This document shows positions 8,429 through 18,366 of a stretch of 64,000 nucleotides of DNA, piece by piece. This stretch comes from G963663365 sp963663365 (GTDB lineage: Bacteria > Hinthialibacterota > Hinthialibacteria > Hinthialibacterales > G963663365). The position numbers and the translations under genes are program-made. The stretch is from assembly GCA_963663365.2 (NCBI GenBank), contig CAXXIH010000003.1, positions 558,001-622,000 on the forward strand, given 5' to 3'. Below the pieces are notes generated by a model, which was not told where the DNA came from, searched no databases, and saw nothing but the letters and a program-made list of their open reading frames with translations. Numbering within the stretch: position 1 is the first letter of the stretch; every line of letters begins with the position of its first letter.

Positions 8429-9988
8429 CTATTGATTATGGATAAGTCCGGCGATACGCCGCCACAATCCTATCGCGATTCCGGCTTCGGCAGTATCCGG
8501 ACCAATTAGATCAGCCTGTAGTAGACCGGCCGGGCGGGGATTGGCATCCAGCACGGACGGTTCAAGATGTCCATTGTTCCAGTCCAGTTTGACATCAACA
8601 CCCGCCAAGTCCAACGGTTTCAATGCCTTGATGGCTTCGATGGCCACCTGGCAAACCTTCTGCATGCATGCTTCTGTCCAACCCGGTATTTCCTTGGTTT
8701 TGCCTGTTACCGGGCAATCGAATAGTGAGCAGGTTTCCAATAACGTCAACGGTTGAATGGCGCCGCCCTGAGCGATTGAGGAGACCGGCTTTTGTGGATC
8801 GGCGGCAATCATGAGATAGCCGCTTTCAGCCTGCCAAGATTCTCCGTCATAAGAGACATTGATCCGTATATCGAAGGGACGCGGAGTGTCAGTTTCCGAT
8901 TCTTCAGAGGTATCCCAAATATGTACCATGCCTACACGTGGGCGAAGTACAGCGTCATCAATTACTGATATTTTTTTCCATGTCTCGAGAATGTTGTCGA
9001 CGGTGATCGAAAACTCATCGGATGGAATATAGGTAACCAGGTTGCCCTCGGTGCCATATCGGGGTTGAACGATCCAACCGGATTTTGAGGCCCCATGTTT
9101 GCGGAGAAAATGGTGGATCGTCTTGTGGACTTCATCTTCATCCGCCTTTTTTCCCAGTAGAGCCATCGGTGGTGTGGACACGCCGCATTTAGCCCAATCT
9201 TCATAACAGCGCCATTTGTCATCCGCTGTGGCGGCAACCTTCCCGTAGGGATTGATATGAGGAATGGCATTTGCCGTCAGAAGGTTTGAGATAGCTTGGT
9301 GCACATCGCGAGGCTGGCATACATGTATCGCAGCCTCTATGGAGACCGGTTTCTCTAGGGGACCCTCAAGAAAGATATCAAGTTCATCGTCGTAAATCAG
9401 CGCCCAATCGCATCGGCATCCTTCAGTCAGCCATGAGGAATGAACGCCAAAAGCTTTTAATTGCGGCAAATTTCGATGGGTTTGCGAATATACAAAGGCA
9501 TCTGTCCATAAAGGATAGAACTCATTAATAAATCCCAATGGCCAGTCAAAAAGAACTGCAATTCGGGAACCTCCCGATAGCGCCGATGTGATGCGTTCAT
9601 GCGGGACGGGAGAAATGAAAACCGGCGGTCCTGCGCTGTTGACAAAAAGCCGTTCCATTACCGCGTGTACGGTTCGGGCCAAATAGCGTTCATCATAGAA
9701 TGATTCCCGGCTTGGCGGACATTGGCCGCTGAGACAGCTTTCGGAAACGGCTAATAGATCGTCGATACCGTCCTGGCAAAGATTTTCAACGCAGGGCTGG
9801 ATTCGTTGCAGTGTTCCGCGCCGGTTTTTAGCAAACTCTTCTTTCAACCGGTCAGATGGTCCTTCATCTTGAAGAATCATCTCTGCCACGCACCATGCCA
9901 GGCGGTAGCTAATTGAAACCGCACCCAGCTCCAAATAGGAACCGGATGCGGTTTGCAGTCTTTCTATGATATCTTTCGGTAGTGCCAT
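8429..9988 (-). CDS. ATP-grasp family protein of unknown substrate
   Basis: 519 residues. The first 150 residues are an unassigned helical region. From about residue 245 an ATP-grasp fold can be followed: NPYGKVAATADDKWRCYEDW (the DK element), CGVSTPPMALL, the nucleotide-binding GWIVQPRYGTEGNLVTY (about 298-314), the RPFDIRINVSYDG strand, and AGVDVKLDWNNG with LEPSVLDANPRPAGL at 460-490 (acidic metal-binding and Asn residues). This layout is that of YheC/RimK-like carboxylate-amine ligases. The gene starts 20 bases after the giant upstream gene, which itself ends in an ATP-grasp-like domain, so two ligases act side by side. The expected product would be an amide or thioester bond, substrate unknown. 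Confidence 0.72.
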   Translation of the reverse strand: MALPKDIIERLQTASGSYLELGAVSISYRLAWCVAEMILQDEGPSDRLKEEFAKNRRGTLQRIQPCVENLCQDGIDDLLAVSESCLSGQCPPSRESFYDERYLARTVHAVMERLFVNSAGPPVFISPVPHERITSALSGGSRIAVLFDWPLGFINEFYPLWTDAFVYSQTHRNLPQLKAFGVHSSWLTEGCRCDWALIYDDELDIFLEGPLEKPVSIEAAIHVCQPRDVHQAISNLLTANAIPHINPYGKVAATADDKWRCYEDWAKCGVSTPPMALLGKKADEDEVHKTIHHFLRKHGASKSGWIVQPRYGTEGNLVTYIPSDEFSITVDNILETWKKISVIDDAVLRPRVGMVHIWDTSEESETDTPRPFDIRINVSYDGESWQAESGYLMIAADPQKPVSSIAQGGAIQPLTLLETCSLFDCPVTGKTKEIPGWTEACMQKVCQVAIEAIKALKPLDLAGVDVKLDWNNGHLEPSVLDANPRPAGLLQADLIGPDTAEAGIAIGLWRRIAGLIHNQ

Positions 9989-10008
9989 TGTCCGGCCGTG
10001 ACCGGAAA

Positions 10009-13000
10009 TTAAGCCAATACGCGATCGATGTATTGTTCACCGGCGATCACGAAGTTGCGCAATACAATCCGGTCGCTCGTGCCGACATTATCCCAGTTGA
10101 AGTTCCGGCCTTCACGTTTGCTGGCCGCTTCTTCGAGAACCTCTTCACGCAGATTGAAGCGGTCCCAAAGGCCGATTCCTACGTTGGGTTCCAGATGGAT
10201 AAATTTCCAGGATTTAATCTCCGCGTCAAAGCGGCCTTCCTCATCCTGAAGAACCGGACACGATCCGATTCGCCTTCCGCTCTCGTCGTAAAGCGGTTTG
10301 ATATCGACCAACCGTCCGGGACGTGAGAAGACCGGCGTTACCAGATAGTCGAGCATTAAGTACGGAGGCCAGGCATACGATACACCGCGTGCATCTTCAC
10401 CGGCCTCGCGGCCACGGTCTTCCTTAAAGATCTTCTCGTACTTTTTCGCGTATTTCGCCATCGCCTTCATAACTTTGGGAGCTTGCTCTTGCAGTCCCGG
10501 ACGAATCTGATTGCGATAGACCTCTTGCACAAAGTTATCGAGAAGTTTTTCCAGCGTTCCCCCGCGTCCAACATTCGTTGCCACCTGCAGACTCGAAAGG
10601 ATAATCGGGAATGCCGTGTCGTATTCCTGATCGGGATGCGGCGAGGTGGCGATAATACGCAGTGATCCGTAAATCTGCGAACGCGGAAGTTTGTCGCGCG
10701 TTACCGGAGTATTCCATTCCAGGATTTGACGTTCGACAAAACTCTCCATGAGGTCCGGACTGGCCCAGAATTCAGGCGAGGTCAAGATTGCGGCCTGCAC
10801 AACCACACTTTGGCGGCGGGAAACGTCATATAAGAATTCGACCGCCTCTTGGACGCGTTCTGCATCGACCCGTCCTGCCTCGTCTTGCACTTCAAAGACC
10901 TTAAGGTTACGCGCCCCGGACTCGGCAGCACCTTTTATCAGTACGATCGGATGCTCTTGGCTGAACTGGTTCATGCCAACGAATCCGTTGCCGGGGTAAC
11001 CATCGGTCATGTATTTCTTGATCGTGGGAACGTCTTTGCCTTCGTTGTAATCCTGTTTCCAGTCCATTTCCGGCGGAAGATTGACACCGGAAGACTGGAT
11101 ATAGATTTCGGGGTACAACGATTTGTCGTACGTGATATCCGAGAAGATCATGGATTGCACCGTGGCGGGCATTCCAATCTCTTCGGTCAGACCTGATTCA
11201 TACATAGGCAGGCCGTGGAACGGAATCATCGAGCCAACGACAACATCCGCCGGTTTCCCGTCTTTGATGAAACGTACGGCAACACGGATTCCCTTCTCTG
11301 TGAGTGCGCCCTTTTCTTCCATCGCTTTGGCGTCGGCTTCCGCCTCGGCTGCGCTCATACCTTTATGGTTCTGAAGCGCTTGGATGTAGGTTTCGCGGTT
11401 AACATAGAGATGAGCGTCGGAAACCGTTAGCACCTTTTGCTTTGCGCCCCCCATGGATTTCACTTCGCCATGACGTGTGATCAAAAGGTTTGCGCCCCGG
11501 TGTCCCTGTTCTTTGAGCAGAGCATCCAGGCGTGGACCCTCTCGCAGAGCGCGTGAAACGTGCGTACGGCCTACCGGATAGAGGAAGGTCACATTGATGC
11601 GTTTGTCTGCTTCGACCAAAGCCGGATCGAATTCCCGGAAAACAACCGGTGTTGCAAAGCCGTCGCTGTGCACGAAGGATATTTCACGAAGTTGGTTATA
11701 GGCGCGCCATTGCAATTCGATTTCGCTGTCCGCACCTGCGCCGATTCCCGGCTCGACTGAGTCGCCATCCAGTTTTCCAAGCAAGGCATCAACATCCGCT
11801 TCATCCAGATGGCGCAGATCGGTGCAACGTACGATGACCAAACGGATATAGCGATACAGCCAGGTGTGGTATTTCACAGAAAGCGCGTAGATGTCTTCTT
11901 CGCTACGATTGTGGAATCCGGTGCCACGGTCGAAACACCACGGTGTATAGTTGTACCAGTGGTCGTTAATCGTCTCGGCAAAGAAGTCAGTCAAGTTCTT
12001 ATAGAAGACGCGAGGATCGATTTCATCGGGATCATCCACGGCGAACTGAAGTGTCTGGCCCAGAGCGAACGTGACGTGGAACAGCTCCATTGCCTGCTCG
12101 ACCTGTTCGAGTTTGGCTTGATCATCACCCGCCAATTCGGCCAAACGAGCCATCTGGCCGATATCTTCGTAACCGCCGATCAGCGCTTTCAGGTTTTCGA
12201 GGATGATCTCACGTCCCGAGTAAACCAACGCGATCTCTTCCTCGAGTTTCCGGCGCCGTGCTCTTTCTTCATTCGAGTTGCCGGGGATCAGCTTGCGAGC
12301 CAACGCTGTGAAGGCGTTGCGGGTGCGAGCGATCAAGCAGCCGAACGCTTTGTAAATCTCTGTGCGTTTAGCTGCTGCATCCGATGATTTGGGATTGAAT
12401 GAGTCCACTGACGCCAGAATTCCGTCCATCAGTTCCCGCGCATCGCGTGCATAGAACTCGTAGTCCTGTTTGACCTTCTCCTCGAAGAACTCTTTAAAGC
12501 CGTCTTCGCGGTCAGACATGGCCTTGGCTTTTTCTGCACGTACACGCAATGCCCGGCGGCGTTCAAGCGCTTCAACAGCAGCCACTTCAACGGCCTTGCT
12601 GGAACTCTCGATCAGCTTCTGCTGCGTGAAGCGGGAACTGTCGGGCTCATAGGCCGGACGTAACATAGCGGCATTAATCGCCTCGATATCCGCCTTCTTG
12701 AACGGTACGGCGCGAGTTGCGGCCGCTGCGCGCTTCACCTTGGAGATTTTCACGATTCCGTCCTCAAAACGGTTGAGGATATCTTCGATGACGGATTTTC
12801 TATCGCCCATGAGTGTCAACGAACCACCGACTGCAATCCAAGTGGCCGTATCCAATTTGCCCAAGGGCAGACCCGCGGCGATTTTTGCATAGGCTTGGCT
12901 GATATAAGCATCGCGTTTCCGCCATTTGCCGTAGCGGCGTAGTTTTTCTTCTTGGCGCAACGCCTTGCCGGCTTCGTCGTCGTTGGTGATTTGCTGTTGA

Positions 13001-16000
13001 ATCTCATCGTAAACCGACAATGCCTGATCGATCGCAGCCTTTTGTTCTTTGCCGGATGCATCGGCGACGGCCAGAACGGCGTCGAGCAAACGTTGTCCGC
13101 GTGCACGTTGAATCTGCATCTCGTTTTCCAACCGTTCGACATTGCGGCGGCCAAGACCGATTCCAAAATAAGTTCCTTTGCGATTGAATTTTTCGCATGT
13201 TGCAAAGAAGGCTTTGATGTCGTAGTCGGTGAGAGCGCGTGGTTCGCGTCCGGCGCAACCATCGGCAATAACCAATGCGCTGTTGGGATTGCCTTGGAGC
13301 ATAAGCGCAACGAGTTTCGGCATGTCTTGAAGCAGGCTCAACAACTCACGGAACGGAATACCCGTGTTGAGAACATCGATGCCCTGGACATCTTTCTCGT
13401 AATCGCGTCCGGGACCGCGGAGTTTGAGCGCCAAAGCGTGGACACTGCCACCGACCCGTTTGAGCAAAGTCTCGATTTCGTTTTCGGGAAGATGGGATAT
13501 GCCCGCCCATTTGCGGAGGTTTCCGCCAAAGACTTCGGCGTTGGCGCGAATCTGATCTTCTGTAAGTCCGTAATCCGCGAGCTGGACCTGGACCACATTG
13601 GCGATTTCATCGAGTTTGGCATCGCTCGTGTAGAAGAGCATGTCGTTCGTCGATGAAAGCGTTACAGATGTTACCACGAGTTCGGCGGGCGGACGATGAG
13701 CCGGGAAGGCTTCACGCAACCGGGCGATAGTCTCTTTATCGTCTTCGGCAACATTAAGGGTTTGCAGGACTTCACGGGCCGCGCGTTTGGCCACAGGATT
13801 GTCACTATCCGGATTGAAGCCTTCGAACATAAGGCTGACCAGGTTCTGGCCTTCTTCATCCAGAGCGTAGTGCAGGTGATCGCCGGTCTTCGCAAAGATT
13901 TCGAACAGGCGCAGTCCTGTTGAAAAACGAACGTCTTGCACTGGTTTGTATTCCGCCGATACGGCGATACGGGCTTCATGATCCCGCGGGCAATTGGGAT
14001 TCTTTGACCGCGCCTCGGCCAGAGCATCGTAAATGGACCATGCCTTGTAGAAGACCATAAAGCGGTTCACTTGCTCGGCGTTGATAATCATCTTTTCAAC
14101 GCCCCAATCGGCGGCCAGGTTGGCAATCAACCGTGAACCGGCGGCCGTTTCGCACCAAGGCCGTCCGAGGTTTTCGAGCGAACGGGCGATCTTGGTAATA
14201 TGGAAAACCAACAGGTCGTCACGCAGTTCGAAATGCTCTTTCAAAATATCGTACTTCAGCAGCTTTTCGGCGGCCCAACGTTGCCAATCCAATTCCGTTT
14301 CAAAATAGCCTTTTTGCAGCAACGCCTTTTTGGCCAACTGCATGATGCCGGTGTGGAATTGTTCGGGGATACCCATCTGGCGAAGTTTGACATCGTTTGT
14401 CAGTGACAAAACGAATGCCAGGAAGAGACCGTCCTTTGGAACGCAATATCCACCGTAGCCTTCTCCGGCGGGTGGCACCAAACGGTCTTCGCGCAGATTC
14501 ATTTGGTCGGCCATATCTTGGACATCGCCTTCGAGCACCGCCATACACAGCAGCCCCAACGCATTTGAACCTGCAAAGTGGGTGACGCAAAGACCGTTTT
14601 CGGATGTTTTTTGAATTTCTGCGTATGCCAAAGCTGGACGTTCTTCTACACCGCCTTCATTAACCAAACTGTAAAACTCAAAACCGGCTTGTGCGGCCGA
14701 AGCATCCGCGCCGCCAACCCATTGCCGCCATTTGACGACTGAATCTCTTTCGCGGTGTCCGAGGTTCACGCGGCTCGGTGTATACAGAAGGTTGTAGCGT
14801 TTGTTACCGCCTGAGGCTTGATAGTAATACCGCGGATGCGTTGTAAGCGGCTGGAGATTGTGCCGCGCAATAACGCGCTTTCTGGCCGTTGAGCGGGCCA
14901 TTTGAGTATTTGTGCGCAGATAACTGCCCACACGTGCTTTGAGATTGAGTTCCGGATGTTGTTCCGACATCTGATCGAGAACAATACGGCGGGCTTCCAT
15001 ACGCATCAGACTTTGTAATTCATCTGCGTAGTCGGCTTCACTCTCAATAGCCGCTTTGATTAAAGCATCGCCACTCAATGATGAGTCGCTCTCTTGGATT
15101 TCGCTCACTCTTTGCTCAAAGGCCCGGCCGTTGTTTTCTGCGACTTGGGGCATGGCCCAGGTTTGGAGCGCTTCTTTGTTGTCATCGAAGTATTTGTTGA
15201 CTTCAGCAATATCTTCGAGCTTTCCGTCTTCCGATGTTGTTGCATCCGCATCTGTGGCTTCCAGCAATACCGCCAAACGGGCCACCTGTTCGGCCACGGG
15301 TTTGTAACTGTAGATGACGGTAAAGACGGCCATCTCTTCTGAGAGGCGTTGCTCGGCCATAACTTCTTCGACTACAACGCTCATTCCGAATTCTTCAATG
15401 ACCTTGCGGCCGACTTCCAGAATCCGTTTTCGGTAACTTTTGACTTCTTCAACAACTTCTTTTTCGAGGCCCTTGTCCCGAATAATGTTAAAGAGCGCCA
15501 TTTCCTCTTCAAGCCAGGATTGAACATAACCTTCGGTCATGCCGGCCGACTCGGTTGTGAGGATATGCAATGAAGAAACCGGACGTGTGCGCAAACCGGC
15601 AAGACGTTCGTATTTGGCAAATGCCGATTGCAGTTTCTTTTTCTTGCTTTCAAAGACCTTTTGAACGGCGGCGGCGAGCTTTGTTTTTCCTGATGCCTCT
15701 TTCAGGGCCATTCCAGCCAGGTTCTTTTTGGAATCGAGATTCGTTTCGCACAAAACCCGGCGCAAAGCTATCCGGCGCGGAACAGCATCCTTTTCCACCA
15801 TGCGGTGGATTGAATCTAATTCTTCGTTTTCGCTTTCTTCAATCAAAGCGGTAAATTGAGCAATTGCCTCGGAGTACTTGCCGCTTTCATTCAGAACCTG
15901 GCGTGCGGCTTCGTCCCTGCTCAGAGCGGGATTTTCGACAATCAAAGCATCTGCCTTCTTGGTCAGCGCCGCTTCAGATTCAACCAGGAGCATGCGGGCC

Positions 16001-17904
16001 AAAGCCACCCGCTCCAGTTCCATGACTTCATCGATGTTGCGTGCCCAGAATTCAGCGTGAATCCGGAAGAAGGTTTCCATCGCATCCTGGTCGACTTCAG
16101 TCTGGATGGTTTCGACATTGACTGTTTCGTTACCGACTTTGACTTCGCGGCTGATGACTCGTTCATGAATGAACAGCGGAATGGCTTCGATCCAGTCGTT
16201 GACCTTAATGATCCAGTGTGAATCATCCGAATTGCCTTCTTCGACAATACGTGCCGGTCCCGGGGCGCTGTACATATAATGACCGCCCTGCCGAATCAGA
16301 TCTTTGAGATCTTCTTCTTTGCCGGTGTGTACTTCCCGGAATGCGTTGGCATTGGCCAGGTTGATCGCTTCACCCGGATGGAGACGTTGCAGCTGCACAA
16401 CGTACGCGGCGGCCTTTTTGGCACATTGGTCTAGCTGTTTGCGGAATTTATTCGTTAAAGAATAGAGCCCGTCGGCCAGCTGCGCTTTTTCCGCGATTCG
16501 GTCGCGGGAAAGTTCGACAGCGGCGCGTGCCAACAGACGGCGTGATGCGTTGTCGGCATCGTACAGAATCCCTTTGGCCGCGTCGGATTGATGCTTAATG
16601 AGTGTTTCTTCGAATGCATTGAGTGCGCCGACGATACGCGCAAATGAGGTGCGTTTCCGTTCCTCGACCAAGTGTAGGATCCGTGCTGCGGCGAGATGCA
16701 GATCGGGAAAATCGCGTGTGGCCTTTTCGAGCTTCTCCGCGATGGGAACCAGGCTCTCTTTCTCAACGAATTTGGCGGTTGATAGAAGCTGGGCTTGGTT
16801 GCCGAATGCGCGTGATAGACGTCCGGCCACGAGGCGCATATCGCTCTCGTTTGTCCATTTGAAGATACGGGAGATGTTGTCGCCTTCGGTTTTGTAGTTA
16901 AAGCCGCGGGAAACGATCTCGTTGATGGTGGCGCGTTTTTCATCGATGTCGTCAAACTCTTCGTTCAACAGGTCGATGACATGATCCTGCGGATAGGGGA
17001 TATCCACACGGTCTTGGGCCATAATCCAAGATACCCATGTATCTCTCCACTTCAGGACGCTTTCAAGTTGCCGCAGGATGCGGTCGCAGTAGGCCTCGTG
17101 TTTTTCTCCTGGCTGTTGCTTGTCCAGAGAATGTTTACCCAAGCCTTTGCGCAAGGTTTCATTGACGGCTTCTGCAAGGCTTTTACCGGATTCTTTATAT
17201 CGCAGCTGTGCAATTTTATGGCCGGCATTGAACAAAGCTTCTGTTGGAGCGTCGGCCAAAACTTCAACTTGCAGATTCTGCATCTCCATGGCCAAGTTGG
17301 CGTCATAGATTGCATCGAAGGCATTCCGGAAGACATTGCCCGCATCGACGACATCGCCGTGCAGCAATTCTTGAATCCGTTCCCGTTGCAGGGATTTTTG
17401 GAGTCCGAATAGATTAAAAACGCGATGGACCGCCAAGCGTTGCCGTGTGCTCTTGCCCATAAAAGAAAGAGTGCCGAACATCACCATTCCGGCCAGAAGT
17501 TCCGCGGCATCTTCCTGATCGGTTCTAACCCAGGATGTATCCAACTGCAATGTGGTTTGTTTGGCGCCCTCGCTCTTTAGGAGCAGATCGGCCATAAGAT
17601 CGTTGTCTTCGAGATATTCAACGGCAATTTTTGAGGCGGCGGCCTTGGCTTCCTTCAGGATCGTCTTGATGACGTAATGAGCTTTGTGAGCTTTGAGAAG
17701 TCGATTGGCGCCTTTGTTGAACAATTCAACAGTGCGTTGCACTGACTCATTGGTGGTTTTGGGAAGAGATAAACTGAGTTTGGTCGGGGAGATGCTTAAC
17801 GTTCCGGTCACAATTGACTTGCCCGGTTGCCGCCGCGCGGCTTGTGTCACATCCGTAGTGTTTACAGGATCGACCAATCGAATCGGCAAATGGTAACGAT
17901 GCAT
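10009..17904 (-). CDS. Giant 2631-residue protein with C-terminal ATP-grasp-like domain
   Basis: One uninterrupted frame of 2631 codons. The start at ATG 17904 (MHRYHLPIR) has GAGG six bases upstream; the frame opens 8 codons earlier. There is no signal peptide or membrane segment, so it is probably cytoplasmic. Residues 1-1000 are helical and highly charged with coiled-coil-like stretches. A more conserved-looking core around 1100-1560 contains GYGGYCVPKDGLFLAF (Cys about 1154) and VIADGCAGREPRALTDYD. The last 500 residues look like an ATP-grasp fold: IVLIKGAAESGARNLKVFE (Lys about 2324), SVVVQAAILTSPEF, then RIIATSPHPDQ and NVGRGGTLEKL (about 2444). I know no family of this size and layout. 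It heads an operon with another ATP-grasp protein, a sugar kinase and an ABC pair. Confidence 0.75.
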   Translation of the reverse strand: MHRYHLPIRLVDPVNTTDVTQAARRQPGKSIVTGTLSISPTKLSLSLPKTTNESVQRTVELFNKGANRLLKAHKAHYVIKTILKEAKAAASKIAVEYLEDNDLMADLLLKSEGAKQTTLQLDTSWVRTDQEDAAELLAGMVMFGTLSFMGKSTRQRLAVHRVFNLFGLQKSLQRERIQELLHGDVVDAGNVFRNAFDAIYDANLAMEMQNLQVEVLADAPTEALFNAGHKIAQLRYKESGKSLAEAVNETLRKGLGKHSLDKQQPGEKHEAYCDRILRQLESVLKWRDTWVSWIMAQDRVDIPYPQDHVIDLLNEEFDDIDEKRATINEIVSRGFNYKTEGDNISRIFKWTNESDMRLVAGRLSRAFGNQAQLLSTAKFVEKESLVPIAEKLEKATRDFPDLHLAAARILHLVEERKRTSFARIVGALNAFEETLIKHQSDAAKGILYDADNASRRLLARAAVELSRDRIAEKAQLADGLYSLTNKFRKQLDQCAKKAAAYVVQLQRLHPGEAINLANANAFREVHTGKEEDLKDLIRQGGHYMYSAPGPARIVEEGNSDDSHWIIKVNDWIEAIPLFIHERVISREVKVGNETVNVETIQTEVDQDAMETFFRIHAEFWARNIDEVMELERVALARMLLVESEAALTKKADALIVENPALSRDEAARQVLNESGKYSEAIAQFTALIEESENEELDSIHRMVEKDAVPRRIALRRVLCETNLDSKKNLAGMALKEASGKTKLAAAVQKVFESKKKKLQSAFAKYERLAGLRTRPVSSLHILTTESAGMTEGYVQSWLEEEMALFNIIRDKGLEKEVVEEVKSYRKRILEVGRKVIEEFGMSVVVEEVMAEQRLSEEMAVFTVIYSYKPVAEQVARLAVLLEATDADATTSEDGKLEDIAEVNKYFDDNKEALQTWAMPQVAENNGRAFEQRVSEIQESDSSLSGDALIKAAIESEADYADELQSLMRMEARRIVLDQMSEQHPELNLKARVGSYLRTNTQMARSTARKRVIARHNLQPLTTHPRYYYQASGGNKRYNLLYTPSRVNLGHRERDSVVKWRQWVGGADASAAQAGFEFYSLVNEGGVEERPALAYAEIQKTSENGLCVTHFAGSNALGLLCMAVLEGDVQDMADQMNLREDRLVPPAGEGYGGYCVPKDGLFLAFVLSLTNDVKLRQMGIPEQFHTGIMQLAKKALLQKGYFETELDWQRWAAEKLLKYDILKEHFELRDDLLVFHITKIARSLENLGRPWCETAAGSRLIANLAADWGVEKMIINAEQVNRFMVFYKAWSIYDALAEARSKNPNCPRDHEARIAVSAEYKPVQDVRFSTGLRLFEIFAKTGDHLHYALDEEGQNLVSLMFEGFNPDSDNPVAKRAAREVLQTLNVAEDDKETIARLREAFPAHRPPAELVVTSVTLSSTNDMLFYTSDAKLDEIANVVQVQLADYGLTEDQIRANAEVFGGNLRKWAGISHLPENEIETLLKRVGGSVHALALKLRGPGRDYEKDVQGIDVLNTGIPFRELLSLLQDMPKLVALMLQGNPNSALVIADGCAGREPRALTDYDIKAFFATCEKFNRKGTYFGIGLGRRNVERLENEMQIQRARGQRLLDAVLAVADASGKEQKAAIDQALSVYDEIQQQITNDDEAGKALRQEEKLRRYGKWRKRDAYISQAYAKIAAGLPLGKLDTATWIAVGGSLTLMGDRKSVIEDILNRFEDGIVKISKVKRAAAATRAVPFKKADIEAINAAMLRPAYEPDSSRFTQQKLIESSSKAVEVAAVEALERRRALRVRAEKAKAMSDREDGFKEFFEEKVKQDYEFYARDARELMDGILASVDSFNPKSSDAAAKRTEIYKAFGCLIARTRNAFTALARKLIPGNSNEERARRRKLEEEIALVYSGREIILENLKALIGGYEDIGQMARLAELAGDDQAKLEQVEQAMELFHVTFALGQTLQFAVDDPDEIDPRVFYKNLTDFFAETINDHWYNYTPWCFDRGTGFHNRSEEDIYALSVKYHTWLYRYIRLVIVRCTDLRHLDEADVDALLGKLDGDSVEPGIGAGADSEIELQWRAYNQLREISFVHSDGFATPVVFREFDPALVEADKRINVTFLYPVGRTHVSRALREGPRLDALLKEQGHRGANLLITRHGEVKSMGGAKQKVLTVSDAHLYVNRETYIQALQNHKGMSAAEAEADAKAMEEKGALTEKGIRVAVRFIKDGKPADVVVGSMIPFHGLPMYESGLTEEIGMPATVQSMIFSDITYDKSLYPEIYIQSSGVNLPPEMDWKQDYNEGKDVPTIKKYMTDGYPGNGFVGMNQFSQEHPIVLIKGAAESGARNLKVFEVQDEAGRVDAERVQEAVEFLYDVSRRQSVVVQAAILTSPEFWASPDLMESFVERQILEWNTPVTRDKLPRSQIYGSLRIIATSPHPDQEYDTAFPIILSSLQVATNVGRGGTLEKLLDNFVQEVYRNQIRPGLQEQAPKVMKAMAKYAKKYEKIFKEDRGREAGEDARGVSYAWPPYLMLDYLVTPVFSRPGRLVDIKPLYDESGRRIGSCPVLQDEEGRFDAEIKSWKFIHLEPNVGIGLWDRFNLREEVLEEAASKREGRNFNWDNVGTSDRIVLRNFVIAGEQYIDRVLA

Positions 17905-18366
17905 GGGAAACCTCAAGAGCCGCATCAACGGCGCGTATCCAGGGTGACCGGGCTTGGAGCAAGTCCGGCTATGCGGCCATTTATACTTTATGTTTTGGAT
18001 ACGGCCTGCAGCGCGTTTTGTCTATGCGCATTTGCAATCGTGATTTACAAAAGGTGTTTGAACTTACACAAGGCAACACCAAGTTAAAGGTAGAGATTCG
18101 TGTACGGATAGCAAGTGTCTAGCCGGTTTTGATAGCCTGAGACGACGGGTAAAGTGTCTAATCTCAAGCTGGTCCTCAAGCATTCTTACGACTCTTACAT
18201 TCTTCCAAATACCTGCTGTAAAGAAGAAATGTAAGACGGTAAACATTCAGCTTGGTTATGCAAAAAGAAATCCGCCTGGATGAAAAACCGAATTCGGCTT
18301 ACTCAGCGAATCTAGGCTGATCTGTAAACTTTTCTTGTGTTAAATATCCGCAAACCCGATGGGTTG
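17905..18366. other. Intergenic region upstream of the giant gene
   Basis: 462 bases without a supported gene. On the minus strand a TATAAA lies near 17988, about 85 bases before the giant gene's start, as a possible -10 box, but no convincing -35 goes with it. The segment AAGTGTCTA occurs twice (near 18112 and 18156). A short inverted repeat ACCGAATTCGG with a following T-run on the minus strand near 18290 could end the coiled-coil gene's transcript, but the stem is too short to call. Confidence 0.4.

Noticed and set aside
11809..13656. Long plus-strand open frames (about 190 and 230 codons) inside the giant gene
   Set aside because: They mirror the codon structure of the giant gene, lack start signals and resemble no protein.
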